From Scolanthus callimorphus (lineage: Eukaryota > Cnidaria > Anthozoa > Actiniaria > Edwardsiidae), in assembly GCA_033964015.1 (NCBI GenBank), contig CM066918.1:21721387-21785386 (forward strand): a stretch of 64,000 bases of DNA. Direction: 5' to 3'. This document shows, piece by piece, positions 46,867 to 59,800 of the stretch. The translations under genes and the position numbers were made by a program. The notes under the pieces are model-generated. The model was not told where the DNA came from and did no database searches. It saw only the letters and a program-made list of their open reading frames with translations. Position 1 is the first letter of the stretch. Every line of letters begins with the position of its first letter.

Positions 46867-47187
46867 CAGAAACATATAAGTGAGTTGAAACGTGTAACAA
46901 ACATACATTGCTTTAGTACCAAGCTGCGGAATATTCGCAGAATAAACAATTGAACAGATTTTGAAAATAATGTTGTTGCAAGACTTCAAGATGTTAAATG
47001 TTAACATATTATCACTTACCACTGTTGTTCTACTTTATTTGAGCGAAAAATGAAATATTATGAAGAGAACACCTGCTTGGGTTAGCAGTCGAGAGTTCAT
47101 TATTGACCAAATATGGTCATAAACTGGCCACGAATAATCCACAGCTTGGTTCGCCGTTACATGTTTCAACTAAGTTATATGTTTCTG
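46867..47187. mobile_element. 321-bp MITE with cagaaacatataa ends and 7-bp duplication
   Basis: 32-bp terminal inverted repeats (cagaaacatataa...tgtaac, four mismatches) are flanked by gctcagt (46860-46866) and gttcagt (47188-47194), a 7-bp duplication with one change. Its left end is identical over 22 bp to both arms of the palindrome at 49983-50027. Confidence 0.75.
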
Positions 47188-47194
47188 GTTCAGT

Positions 47195-48418
47195 TGGTGT
47201 TTTCCTTGCTCCTGGTGAGCATCATCACAGTAGAAGGAGACGGAGAGCTGAGCCCCGTATAAATGTATAATTAAAAGTTATCAACAGCCAACAAGCAGCA
47301 GCCAAAGGTAGCAGGCAAAGGGCCGCTGACGTCACAGCCAAAAGCAAACGAACCGGCCCCAATAATCAGCAGCCAATAAGTGAGGTGTCAGCATTTTGTC
47401 ATAGTGTACGCTTTTTTGAGAAACGCAATGATGTCATATTTTGTTGCATGAAATACTTTTTTTTAATTATTTTCGAGGTACAGGTATAAAACGGTTTAGT
47501 CATTTACGATATTCATTTATCGTTCTACCGCTGATCTACTGTATAACGCAAGATTATTACCATCCTCTAAGAGCTATTGATTTTTACGTAAAACAACATG
47601 GTGAACGCTTCACCATTAATCGTAGTCTTTTTAGACCATGAGAGGAAGCAAAGATTGAACGTTTGTTGAAGAAAACATGTCACTGTGTACGCCGATCTAT
47701 GCGAAAAGGCTATGCCCGAAGAACTTAAGGTGACTCCAACAAAATGAAACGCGTATTTCAGACATTTTTTAACTCGCTCGCGTCGCGTCAAAAATGGTCG
47801 GATATTTTTGAGCTCTGGATATGTTAAACCTCGACTATTTGTTTGAATTTATTTTTAAGAGCCGCATTTGCTTATGCGAGCCGATATTCTAACAGTGGTA
47901 TTTTTACAAAAGTCCCTCCTGCGCGAAAAATCTTCAGGCGTTTTTTCTGAAATTTCGGATTTGGAGTCATTCGACCTTCGTTTTTTTGTCATTCAAGTTT
48001 GAAGACAATTGTACGAGCGAAAATTGCAGTAGAAGGTAGAGCCAAAAAATGACCATGAAAGTGAGGTAATATCAATGTGCTCTTATAATTAGACTGCCAA
48101 TATAAATCCGATTTATGCGATTTACGAACTTTTCTTGGTGGGATTTCCTTCACCAAAATCCAAGATTTGATAATTTGATAAAATTGCAAGATTTGTTCAA
48201 AAAGTATCAAGGCTTTAAAAACTATTTACAAGATGGCAGTGTGCATTAAAAAAGGTGCTCTTTGCCCTGTTGGTGTTGAATTTGATATTATGTTCTTGGC
48301 TGTCTTAGCGCGTGTGTAGAATTAAAGCGAACAAGATGGCGCTGAGCGAGGTGGTATATTATTATTATTATGAGATGATGCAGGCGATGCTCTGTGTCGT
48401 TAACAATCAAAAAGAGAC
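47195..48418. other. No gene recognised
   Basis: Short frames only. Contains ctgacgtcacagccaa-type sequence and long AT-rich stretches; no repeat boundary resolved. Confidence 0.35.
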
Positions 48419-48694
48419 TTACAGAGCTCCTTGGTGGTGCTCGAGTAACGTAAGGTCTGCCTGCACTATCGCCTCGTCGTAACTAATATAAGGATAAATG
48501 ATTGACAGCGCACTATTTTGGACCCGTTCGAGATCTATGATAAGATAAAGAGGCAAAGAAGAATGGAAAACCGGAATGGCATAATCGCACACTGACCTCA
48601 CGCAGCTCTTGTAAGATACATGAGCGCGCTTTAGTTGTAAGAGGAAATAAAGGCGCTTCGAGGCCTTTACAGTCAAAAGACGTTGAATACTCAA
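48419..48694 (-). pseudogene. LINE reverse-transcriptase C-terminal fragment
   Basis: The 91-codon frame reads LTVKASKRLYFLLQLKRAHV then VRSVCDYAIPVFHSSLP and LERVQNSALSIIYP, the conserved thumb and C-terminal region of Jockey/CR1-group LINE ORF2 proteins. Both ends are truncated, and no poly(A) or ATT tail is seen. Confidence 0.75.
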
Positions 48695-49155
48695 TTCGTT
48701 ATTCCATTATTAATTTCATTATGCAATCCAAAACTGCATTTTTTAATTCAATATTAAAAAAGTTATAGCCGTTGCAAATCAAAAACTCATTCTCTGTCTA
48801 TGATTCCATGGCAACTCACGCCCTTTTCGAGCAAAAAGCGTGCAGAATGTTTCGAGAACAGACACACAGGCGCCAAAATGTGAAAGAGAACATCGGGCAC
48901 AATCCAGCGACATGCATCCGGGACTCAATGCACGAACGGCGCTAAGTTCGAAGCTAATTACAAGAACAACAAACCAAAACCGCCTACCCGGGGTTAAATA
49001 TTGGCAAAATTTGAGAATGCTATTGGCTCTATTAAAATGCTTAAAACGGATTTTTGAAGTTTAAAGATCAATAACAAATTTTTATGTAAGATATAGGATG
49101 CATTTTTATATGCTCGACGGCAGGCTGCACTTTGGCGTTTTGGGGATTATGTATC

Positions 49156-49977
49156 AGTCAATTCCAGCGGTGACCATGCCCCCCCCCCTCCCCGGGCTTT
49201 TGGTCATTTCTAAAAATAAAACTGAAAATTCCCCGCCCCCGGGCTAGCAAAAATGCAGAATACCCCACGGCGGGGAACACAAAAAGCGGGAAAATGCCCC
49301 ACCCCCGGGACGAGAAAAAGACGGTAACTCTGTGACAAAGCTTCATAACAAAAACTTCAACTCCATTTATACTGTCCGAGCATTTACAATTCGTTTTTAA
49401 ATGTACTTTAGTTTTCTCGTCTATGAACGAGTTCTCATTTCACTGAAAGTGAGACAAAATATAAATAAAGAAGTGACATTCCTGGGCCATTCGCGGTTGT
49501 AGCCATTTAGCTGCATCTCTCAATGCCAAATTTACCTTTATTCTATTTGCAGAGCAACTATTTCGCAGTTATGTTACTTGACTTTTGCGAAATTGGAACT
49601 CTGTTTATAGTGTCAATTCATTTTTATGTTTTTCCACTGAGACGAAATTGCGAAATCTGTTTCTTCTCTATAGAAGACGTTAACTGTGAAATGTGCAAAT
49701 GCGTCAGTCTCCAAACGTGGTGTATACGGGCCATGCTCTGCATTATATTTTATGTGCCGTTATTTTCTGTAACTGGGTTGTAGTTCGCAAAACCCGACGC
49801 GCTTGAGATGAGAAAATCAAAATTCCCCACGCCCCACCCCCGGGGAAAAACAATTCCCGACCCCGGGGCCAGCAAAATTTTCAAAATTCCCCCACCCCAG
49901 GGAAGGCACTGGTGTGCAAATGCCCCACGGTGCACGGGGGGGGGGGGGGGGGGGAATGGTCACCGCTGGAATTGACT
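49156..49977. mobile_element. MITE with agtcaattccagcggtgacc ends and G/C runs
   Basis: Inverted ends of about 22 bp, then a C run on the left and a G run of more than 20 on the right. The interior has several ccccgggg-type tracts near both ends. No clear target duplication. It abuts the tiny palindrome at 49983. Confidence 0.65.
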
Positions 49978-49982
49978 AATAC

Positions 49983-50027
49983 CAGAAACATATAAGTGAG
50001 TTGATTCAACTCACTTATATGTTTCTG
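49983..50027. mobile_element. 45-bp element consisting only of two terminal repeats, 7-bp duplication
   Basis: A perfect palindrome of two 22-bp arms (cagaaacatataagtgagtt plus ga) around a single base. It is flanked by a perfect 7-bp duplication ctaatac (49976-49982 and 50028-50034). The arm equals the first 22 bp of the MITE at 46867-47187, which has the same duplication length. Confidence 0.8.
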
Positions 50028-51281
50028 CTAATACATTATTCAGTGGGGAAAAAATATTCAGAGTTGATTTTCGTCTTTAGAGGTCGTTTTGGCAGTTGCT
50101 TAAAATGGAGATGGATAGTTCATATTTTGAAGATGTGAAATCTATCTTGTGCAGTTTACGTGGATTTTTAGTTGCCCCACAGAGAGAATTAGTTTTTGTA
50201 GCTTGAAAATTCAAATTTCTCAGCCATATTGGATTTTGAGCTATTCCAAGCTCTAACAAGTTGAACGGCAGTGGTTTTCCCATCCTACTCTCCTCGACCA
50301 TTGTGCTTCCAACAGAAATTGTTAGATAAGTTCAGCTATATCTTTTTTATAGTTTTTAAGTGTAATTACTGGCTAAAAGAAAGATATTTATCAGTCTTTG
50401 AATCTGTACGCCTAATAAAATTCGTAGTTGAATTTCTATGTAGGAATAGAGTAAAATAAAATTAAAAAAGCACCTCCATAGTTTTACATTTCTGGCTCCG
50501 GTTGAAGTCTCTATTTAGTTTGATAAGTGGCTTAAGGTCTCTGTTATGATTTTCCTCTTTGTTATTCCAAATTTGAAGTGAATCCAGCTATCCCAAACTG
50601 AATTATAGATAAAACATCGTTAGCTTCTTTGGTATCATTCTCCTTGCACGTCATTTTTTGCTAATTTGCATGAAAATGTTTGAATATCACTTAAACCAAG
50701 AGAGCTATCAACGACAAATAAACAGCATTCTTCCTTATTTTGAATGAGCGATCAAATAAGCCAATAAAATTTCAGCCTTGAGGGGCGCTTAAAAGGAATA
50801 AAAATACCTAGCTATCTAGAAGTTCGAAAGCAGATAATATTTTTTGGGGTCAGTCTTTGCGGGCTAGCTGCTTCCGATATTTCTGGATAAAGCAAATACG
50901 ACTCATAATGGCATATTTCACAATCACATTACATTGGCATGCACTCATTGATTAAAAAGGATTTACTCTCAGTTCGGAGAGGGAGGGTCATTGTTGTTAT
51001 CAGTGCTGAGCAAGTATCGGCGGTCTAAAATTGAACTCACATGCAAGTTACTGGTATGTCATTTTATGGGATCTTTACACAAGGTGGAGTTGCGAATATG
51101 TTTAGCATAGCAAACCCCGACCTTTTTGTAAAAAAAAACAATTCCCATATAATGCCGATCAGAAATTTCGTGATGACATTAATGTTAGACTGCATCTAAG
51201 CATCTTTTAAGCTTCCAGCGTTTGCAAAATGAAACGAGTGGGCCCAAGTCTTATTCCATGGGATGCAACAAAATGAATACT

Positions 51282-51688
51282 CAGGGGCACCCAACGAGAC
51301 AATACCGTAAAACAGCTCAGAATGCCATTATAAGTCGTTGCTGACCGTACAAATGATTGTAAACTGGGTATTTTTAATCCCTACAAATTTTATATCTGTT
51401 CGGATTTCGTAGCTGAAAGTTTTGGGTTGTGAAAATTTTAGGGATTGAAATCAAGTTTTCCGAAAATGCCAGGGGAAAAACACTATCCGAAAATTTTAGG
51501 TGACCTTTTTAACGGCAAAGATCCCCCAAAAATTAGTAAAATTTAACCTTTTGTGCAATTCGAAAAATCCAGGGGATCTTTTGATCTATATACAAAAGTT
51601 AAAGCTTGAAATTCTGAAGTGAAAGTTTCAGCTCTCATTCCACCATCCGAACAGATATTTTACTGAAAATAATCGTTGGGTGCCCCTG
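51282..51688. mobile_element. MITE with CAGGGGCACCCAACGA ends
   Basis: 16-bp inverted ends (caggggcacccaacga and inverse) are flanked by imperfect aatac-type repeats. Internal segments (ctgttcgg / ccgaacag, cctacaaattt) are also inverted. CAGGGG ends recall hAT elements; the duplication is unresolved. Confidence 0.6.
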
Positions 51689-51899
51689 AATACCCTGCTG
51701 TAAGCTCTGTGTGTAGATATATTGCAAGCTGTATGTGGACAGATTTAACAAACGGAGATGAGGTTAGGAGAATTCGATAGCAGATCAGTAGAAATACGAG
51801 CCGCAGGCGAGTGTTTGCACCTGCTCGAGAATTCTCCAAACCACATCGAGGTTTGCATAAGCCTGTGCAGTCACGGGAACTGTGTTTTATTTGTATTAT

Positions 51900-54800
51900 A
51901 AAATAATTATTTACAAAAAAAAAATCCGCGTGGACAGGAATAGATACGGTAAGTTCTTGAAGCTCTAAAGAGAGAGAGATCTAAATTCTTCATACAGATG
52001 AAAAGGCTGCCAATCGGAGCGCTCCTTCTATTGCATGATTTGTCAATCTCTCTGATCGGACTGCAAGTTTTCTGAGATGGTGGCAAGCGAAGTGGTTTCA
52101 AAATGAAATTCGTGGCTATGGAGGCTTCTTTCATTCAAAACACAAAATAATTATGACAGAAGGTGAACAGAAGACTTATAGTACAGAAGCCGTTGTTTTA
52201 CATATGTGTGTTGGCCGAGTTTCTTCGTCTATGAAGCCGAAACAAAATCTCTCCCAAGCAAGAACTTGCATTTGGCAGTGGAACTATGGCATAATGTTGT
52301 TGCTTTTATAGCAAGCGAAGAGCGAATTTAAACGCTTGATTTACGGCAAACATGGCAAAGAAGAAAGGAATCCACCTATTTGCACAGGGAAATACAAACA
52401 CGGCCCTCGACCAATCAGTACGCGCGTACCATTACCAGCAATGCGAGACTTTTCGCGCCTGCGATTATTAAGGTCAGCCAACACACTGAGCATGCTCAGA
52501 AGTGCCATACAATATGGCGAAAAGAGGGGGGAGGGGTGGTAGCATGTAAATAAAGCTGTATTTCAGAGATGTTTGAGGGCAGATATATATTTTTGCATTA
52601 TATTATTTACCACAACGCTGCAGTTTAACTTTGCATTAAAAGAAAACAGGCATTCAAGATGCGAATGATAGTGTGCGAGGCTCAGCGAGGGTAAAATGAT
52701 GGCTGACTAGGTCGAGTGAGACAACTATAAGGGGACTTATTCGGTAAACTATCGTAAATCATACATCAAGAACCTACCCAGGGAAGGCCTGGTTATCAGT
52801 GAAAAACATGGCGATCACAGAGGGAGATTGTACGGCCGTAGCAGTTATTTTGAGCTAGAAAACGACTTCAAGCCGATGTCTTCTTCTTCAAATCTCGCAT
52901 GGATTATTAGCAAAAAGTGTGCCGTGTTCAAAGAAAATTGGCGGAGTTTTGGGGGCGTTCTAAAGGCCGATTTAACTTATAGCTCATTTTGATGTGCAAC
53001 AACAGGGGTAATTTTGAGAGGTCGGCACCTTGGGATTCGAGTACGGACAGTACCGTGAACTTTATCAGCATGCGAAGGAAAATGGCCTACGGACGGATTT
53101 TACTGTAAAACATAAGGGACAGACAGCCGTTAGGACAGCGTTCGCTAAAGTAAATTTGGCGCTTTGTAAGTAAAGTTTGAAGCTCTTTAACATGTATCGA
53201 AATATTCTATAGTGTTCAATCTTTTGATCTAGAGGTCGGCAAGTTGTCCACGAATTACAGTTCTCTTTTTATTTCAGATTTTAAACTTTTCTCCATACAA
53301 TCCCTATAAGACCGGCGGCCATTTTTAAAGGGCCTGCAAGGCCTGCATAATTAGCGCGGCGGCCATTTTGTCTCAGATTGCTGGTAATGTATCTAAAGTA
53401 TTTTATAAACGTTGATAAAGCTACAGCTTTACAGCATTACAGCCAATCTCGTTCCCAGAGCCCGCGTATCTTTTAGGCCAGCGCCACGCAGATGCACGGC
53501 CTGATTTGTCTTCAGCTGAGCAAATGCTGGTTTGTTGTCGTGTCGACCGAGTAAATTTCTCCATTTTTATGCGGGAATAAGTAATGTAAACCACAAACGG
53601 AGTTCAACAGAAACAATACTTGTACTTGGGGAATGAATTTTGAGCAGTTTGAGCTTGAGATTGCTACGCTATTCGCTTCGGCAAAGCAGCTCTATTCAAG
53701 GATTTCGATTTAATATGGCGGATGTCTGTGATCTGTGGTGGAATACCCAAGTTAACTTTCTGCCAGCAGCTGAAAGGTGAAGTGTCAAATTATCCGCCAA
53801 GGTAAGCTTTTAATTACTGTTGGCTTATGTAGGTCTCTCTTTGAGAAATCGCACCAAGGGGTTTTGTGGAATCTTTCGTTGAGCTTCCTTGCTGTAATGC
53901 AAAAAGCCGATTTCTTATCGTCTTGCCAGAATGTGCTTTCAAAATCTAGTCGTGGTGCCACAAAGTTGTGAAAAATGGAAGTACTATCATTTTGAAATTC
54001 GTTTATCTAACGGGGATGAAACAGAAAATGGGGGAAGTTATGTGTTTTTGGTTCGACAGTTACGCACATGAGTTTCAGTGGTTGTTGTTCTTGGACTCCC
54101 ACTTTCCTCACGGGGAATATTAGATCTGGAAATAAGTCACACGCAGTTTCTAGGACCCAGTTTAAATGAAACCATTTGATTTCCTTGAGATCGGCAGCAA
54201 AATCGGGTCTTCACTTGAGTTCTAAAATCTGCTTGAAAATGTTGTCTCATGAATATTAATTAATTGAACATTTTTCGAAAACTGCTCGTTGTGCCACTGA
54301 AGTATCTCTCGAAAACAAAACTACATTCTACATGTCTTCATTGTGTGGTGCTAATTTTTTGGAAATAATGGGGGAAGTTAAGGGTTTTTTGGTGTGTTCA
54401 CCTACAGGACACCTATGCTTGGGCATGCTCCTTAGAAATATTTTCACTGAAATAGCTGTTGCAAGAACTGAAGTGCTCAGTTTGTTTGCCCAGAAAGCAA
54501 AATAAATTGAGATCTGAGCTAGTATAAAAAAGAACTGCTAGTTGTGTATACTTACTGAATTTAAAAAAATAAATTTGGTGAGAAATTGAATTTTTTGATA
54601 AACCATTTGACTTGTGAGTGGAAATTGTAGATCATGTTACAGTGAAACGAGATGTTCTCTTCCCTACAATTTTGCAATATTGCCTAGCAACATTGATGGA
54701 CAACTTGCTTGAATCAAATTCCAAAAATCTTTTGTATCTGTCTTCACGATATTGTACCAGAACTTGATATATTTTGTTTCCAAAATCGTTCAATTATGGT

Positions 54801-56330
54801 CTGCACCTCCAGTGCTCAGACATGTGGCGAATTATAGTTGCTCACGAGAAATTGCAATTTGATACCAAAGTTGTCCATCAGTGTTGTCCATCAGTGTTAA
54901 GAGCAAAGAGAACAACCTGTGTGAAATTTCATTTCACTTCTCCTAGTTACTATTGTATTAAAAAGGAAAGTTTTTTAGAAGCATCTAATAAAAGATATAA
55001 TAGAGGGTAGGACATTCAGAAGTAACTTGTTGTGCATTGTTTGTTGCAGGTTCCGAAGGTGTAGGTGTACATGTATATGCCCAATTCACAAAAGGAACAT
55101 AATGCCATTCTTGTCTGGATGACACAAACAACTGCATCCTGCAATCAAATAGCAATTTCTAGCACAAAGTGCTGGTGGTTCAGGGATGCAACATGTTAGA
55201 TGTTACAGTATTACGAGAGCATTTCATCGATTGATTTTCAGAAGTAGAACTATAGCAGGGGCTCCTTTTAAGAGTTTTCACTACCGATAGTTTACTGCTC
55301 AGAAGTACATCATAGTGCTGTATCAAAATCCTCTTTGATTCAATTTTCTTGTGAAAATTATGTTGCCACCTCAAAACTCAATGTTGTCAACAGGTGTAAT
55401 TTTGTCAACTGCCCAGGTTCCACTATTACAGAACTTGTCAAAATACTCTGTTAGTTATACTAATAGCACAATAAAAAGTTCACCAATTTGGAGTCTCATC
55501 CTTTTCATGGACATAATCCACCATTTAATCCCAGGGAAGGGTGGTGAAAACTGAGCTTGTATTTCCAGGGTGGGTACCCTTCAGTCTGGGTATTTACACA
55601 TTGTTTGACAAAATCCCAGCTTGTTTGGTTAGATACAAAATCTGGGGTTGTAAATCATCAGTAGTCAAATCAATTGAACTCCAGGATAGGTTATGGTGAA
55701 ACTTGTCCAGACATTTTCTAATAAGGTTATCACACAAACTAATCAACATGTTTGGTCACCATGACATTTTTTTTTCCATTATACTAAAACAGTGTGACCA
55801 GGTTTTTCAAGCAAAATTTATGTATCTGCATGGTGTAGAACTTTTATTTCTCAACCCAAAACTATGACATCTTTCCATTTGATCTAATTCCACTGGAAGG
55901 CCCCGAAGTATCAGGGTAAACTGATAGGATAAAAAAGGAAATCGTTACGATTGCTAAACAAAAACGTCATTTTTCTTGCACTTGCAGTCTGAATTTCAGT
56001 CTGACCCAGTTTAAACAGTTGCAGATGAAGGTCCACAGATCCTAAAATCAAACAATTTTTATTTGCAATATTCAGTCAGCTGAATAAACGTTTTTTTATC
56101 CTTCCCGCTTTCAGAATAAAAACAAAACAAACGAGAAATAGAGCGCTATTTGATTACAAATTCGTGATACTCAACAGTGCTTTTCCCTGAGTTGAGTCTG
56201 CAATGTAAACTTGGAGAGCAGCGGTTATTGTGCATGGCATAAACAAAAAGTCCCCTGTTCAGCTTTACTGTACACACGTTGTACACACGCACGCCGTTAC
56301 GCTTCAGTCAATCATCAAAGTCCCTCAAAT
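51900..56330. other. Long stretch without a recognised gene
   Basis: I see no domain-bearing frame and no strong exon pair. Two local features: gccgcaggcgagtg-type motifs near 51800, and a possible diverged duplication in which aatgggggaagtta-g-gtttttggt recurs at about 54026 and 54366. 5' UTR exons or long non-coding RNA could be present. Confidence 0.35.
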
Positions 56331-56332
56331 GG

Positions 56333-56395
56333 CTGTCACCACAGCCTACCCGGTGACGCGAGGTGACGAGCCGGGGAGCTCTGGATACGAGAATG
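56333..56395. mobile_element. Right-end fragment of a cattctcg-family element
   Basis: Contains gacgagccggggagctctgg and ends tacgagaatg, matching the right end of 4377-5013. The left half is absent. Confidence 0.5.
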
Positions 56396-56876
56396 CCTGC
56401 AACAGTACTGGGCAGGGTTTATCAGCAAGATATCAAACTCATGATATAGTCAGCTGCCTAATGCGTACGGGATGTTTTTTTCCGGAGCTTGCCCTGTCTC
56501 TAGGATGCACTACTAACAGCTAAATCAGGGAGCGCAGATTGTTGCTGGATGATGTCATTTTGCAGCAAACAAATATCATGTTTGTCATTGCGTGTGAATT
56601 GCTGGCTCTGAAATCTGCGGTAAATTATCATCTATTGTTATGTGAAATTTTGATTAAATTGAAAACACAGAGCCATTGAACAATAAGACAAGAGAAGATA
56701 AAACAGTACGGGGTAAAAGGTCAACAGAAATTATCTCCACTTTCACAAACAAAGAGTTGTCAATTCAATACGTAGCCACTTACGACATATTTAAAAAAAA
56801 TCATAATCAAACCCGGCATTCAGCTAATGACATACTATGGTTTAAATCACAAGAACTTCACAAAACATTATTAAGA

Positions 56877-59800
56877 ATGTTCAAGTTTTGTATCGTCGCG
56901 ATTACATCCGTGATATCTATAGTTAAAGGTGAGTAACATTCAGCATTGGACGTACGGCAAATAGACTGGCGCTTTGTTGACTTTATAGCTCAAAACCCTG
57001 AGCCCTATTAGATCAGTCACAGCAAGACCCGGGTCTTTCTGCTAGTTATAATTTCGTTTATCTATATTTTAGAGCTTCGATACTCGGTATATTTTATTCT
57101 TATCACGAAGGTACACCTTATTCCAGTATTTGATTAAGGTTTCACAGTTACGTGCTTGAAAATGAAGTTAACGCTGTACCCAGATATGTGTTCGCGCTTA
57201 CAAAGTGATGACAGTATATTGACAATACCGCGTGTTAATTTACCACCTTTATAAATACATTCGCAAGTATAAAACAAACAATAATGTAAAATAAGATTAC
57301 AGACAATGGACATCTTAAGTTTCCCCTGGCAAGGGAGTTTTATTAGTTTTACAGAAGCCAAGGTACGTAAGGTACGTTTAAAAAAGATAAGCATATAGAA
57401 TGACAAAACAAAGCTCTCAAGGCTTCTTCATGCACCGGAACCGCATTAATCTCCATGTTAACCTAAGCCAGTGCGCCGCATGGAATTCATTCACACAAAT
57501 AGACGTCATAATGCATAAGTCACCGCCACAAGCAACCCCTAAGACTTGGTAATCAAAACACTGAGAAGAAGAGTAAACACATTTTTCTGCTCTGAATTAT
57601 CTGATATGCAAAGCCTGAACCTCTCACAAGTAACTTGACTTGCCAAAAACTTCGTTTGTTTATGAGATGCATTGTCGTGCATAGTTCTGCTATCTTTTTT
57701 ACAACCCGAAAACTGAGAATAACTATATTTCCGGCTTTGTTCTTTCTTGATCAAATCAAATCGCTTTTACTCAAGTACCCGAAAAACATAAGAGAATACA
57801 GAACACTGACACAAGAAACCCGCGACACTTCTGTTCACCTTGTGCGATATCAACATACGATTCATTAACACATGAAGCTAAAAATAGTGCAAGCCGGCCA
57901 CCAAGAACTCAGCAAAGGAACCCCCAGCACGATTTAACGCACGAACTAGTAAAAGAGAGGCTGAGATCTATCGTCAGATTTAGGATGACCCCGTCATCCC
58001 CTCTAGGCCTTGATAGTTCGTCTTGTCATTACATGAGCTGTATTTTGAAAGCTAATTCAATGGGAATGACCTCTTATCTCAGGGCCGTAGCAAGCCTCCA
58101 GAAACTTGGGGGGGGGGGGGGCACGACATCTAAAAAACACAAGGCAGGTTTCAAGGGAAAGTTTACACGAAAATTTAGAGACAAGCATGTGAAATTATCG
58201 CACGTTTGAGAGAACTCTGATATGTAGGGTGCAAAATCGGGAGTTTTGCCCGGGGGGGGGGGGGGACTCCACTAATGTTTGGGTAGGGGTGCGCCACCAA
58301 GGTTTTCAAAACCTGACCCTATCAGATACCAAAAATCCTCGTTTTTTATACCCTGCCGTAGACCTAAGGTCAAAGTTGTATACCCTACCGCAGACCTGAA
58401 TTCAGTCACCAGGGTGGCCCAATTGGTCGCTATTAAAGCGGTATTTTGATAATCATGAAAAGGTTTCAAAATAAACCACCTTACCACTAATTGCGGCACA
58501 ACTTTGATCGAAATTTGTTTGCACTCGGGTAACCATACTGAAATACATACCCTATCATGCAGGACGAAAAAAACGATACCCTACCGTAGACCTGAGGAGC
58601 CAAAAAACCATACCCTATAGGGCGGCGCATACCCGTATACCATACATGAGGGAGTACCCCCCCTGGGGAGTTTTGAGGGTTGTTTGTGGAAAAACGGGGG
58701 GGGGGGGGGGGGGGGCACGGGCCCAGTAAGCGCTACGGCCGCGCTGCATTAATTTAGGAGGCTCATAGCATTTTCTCATTTCCACAACTCTTCAACTTCG
58801 ATGGTCTGTATTTCACGTAGTAATGCACAGAACTTGAACTATAAACTACTTTGTTTACTTGAGAAGCTTCAGGCCATTAGCTTGTTGCACAAAATGAACT
58901 GCAAAACAATGTAAGCAATTTTTGATATCTTGAAAGTCGCACTTTTTACAATTTGTGGCCACAAAATTTATCATAAAATCTTTTTCAAGTAAAAATTACA
59001 AATTCCCTACATTGTTTTTAGGCGTTATCATTTTCTAACGACACATAAAATTCCACACAGATCTTCAATCGTGCGAGGTAGAGCAGTTTGCGAAGGTGAA
59101 AAGTTGACCTAAAATTTAAGGATACGGTATAAGTTCACGGGTGGTCAAGGGAAAAAATCTATAGCGCGCTTAATTTTTGTCAATTACCGCAAACTATAAA
59201 TAGCTGAGAATAGCGGATGAAAGCGGAGCTCCCGCGCGGTGTGAAGCACCATTCATAAGGAAAAGTGGTATGAATATATCTTAATACATCTTCAAAACGC
59301 ATTAAACTTTTGTGTAGGGTCTTTCCAGGATTTCAGGACGGATCAAGGTTGTAATATAACTCTAGTGTGCTATCATCCATCAAGTCAGGCAACTAACTGG
59401 ACCACAAGGGGACAACTTGTGCAGCAAGGTGAGAGCCAAAGTCTCGTTTGCATGTGACGAAGGTGATGGCAGCGTTGGCGTTGAGTACGCGCCAATGAAG
59501 GTGACTGGGATGATTATAAGGGTGGTAACGATGATGTTGATGATGAAAGTGTTGGCGCTGAGAAGACGCCAAAAAGGTGACTGAGATGATGATAAAGGGT
59601 GGTACATGATTGATGGTAGTGGTGGCGCTGAGTACAAGCCATTAAGGTGACTGGGATGATGGGTTACGATGTTATTGATAATGATAGCGGTGATGATGGG
59701 TACACGTCAATGATCCAAGGTGACTGGGATGATGATAAGGGCGGTAACGATGTTTTTGATAATGATAGTAGTGATGACATGAGTACACGTCAATGATCGA

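Noticed and set aside
53777..55554. Short frames as exons of an additional gene
   Set aside because: No domain signatures and no chain of phase-compatible exons could be built.
56676..56936. 86-codon frame as a longer first exon of the Ig/ShK gene
   Set aside because: The same frame includes the signal peptide, but a 67-residue polar leader before it would abolish signal function; the ATG at 56877 is preferred.
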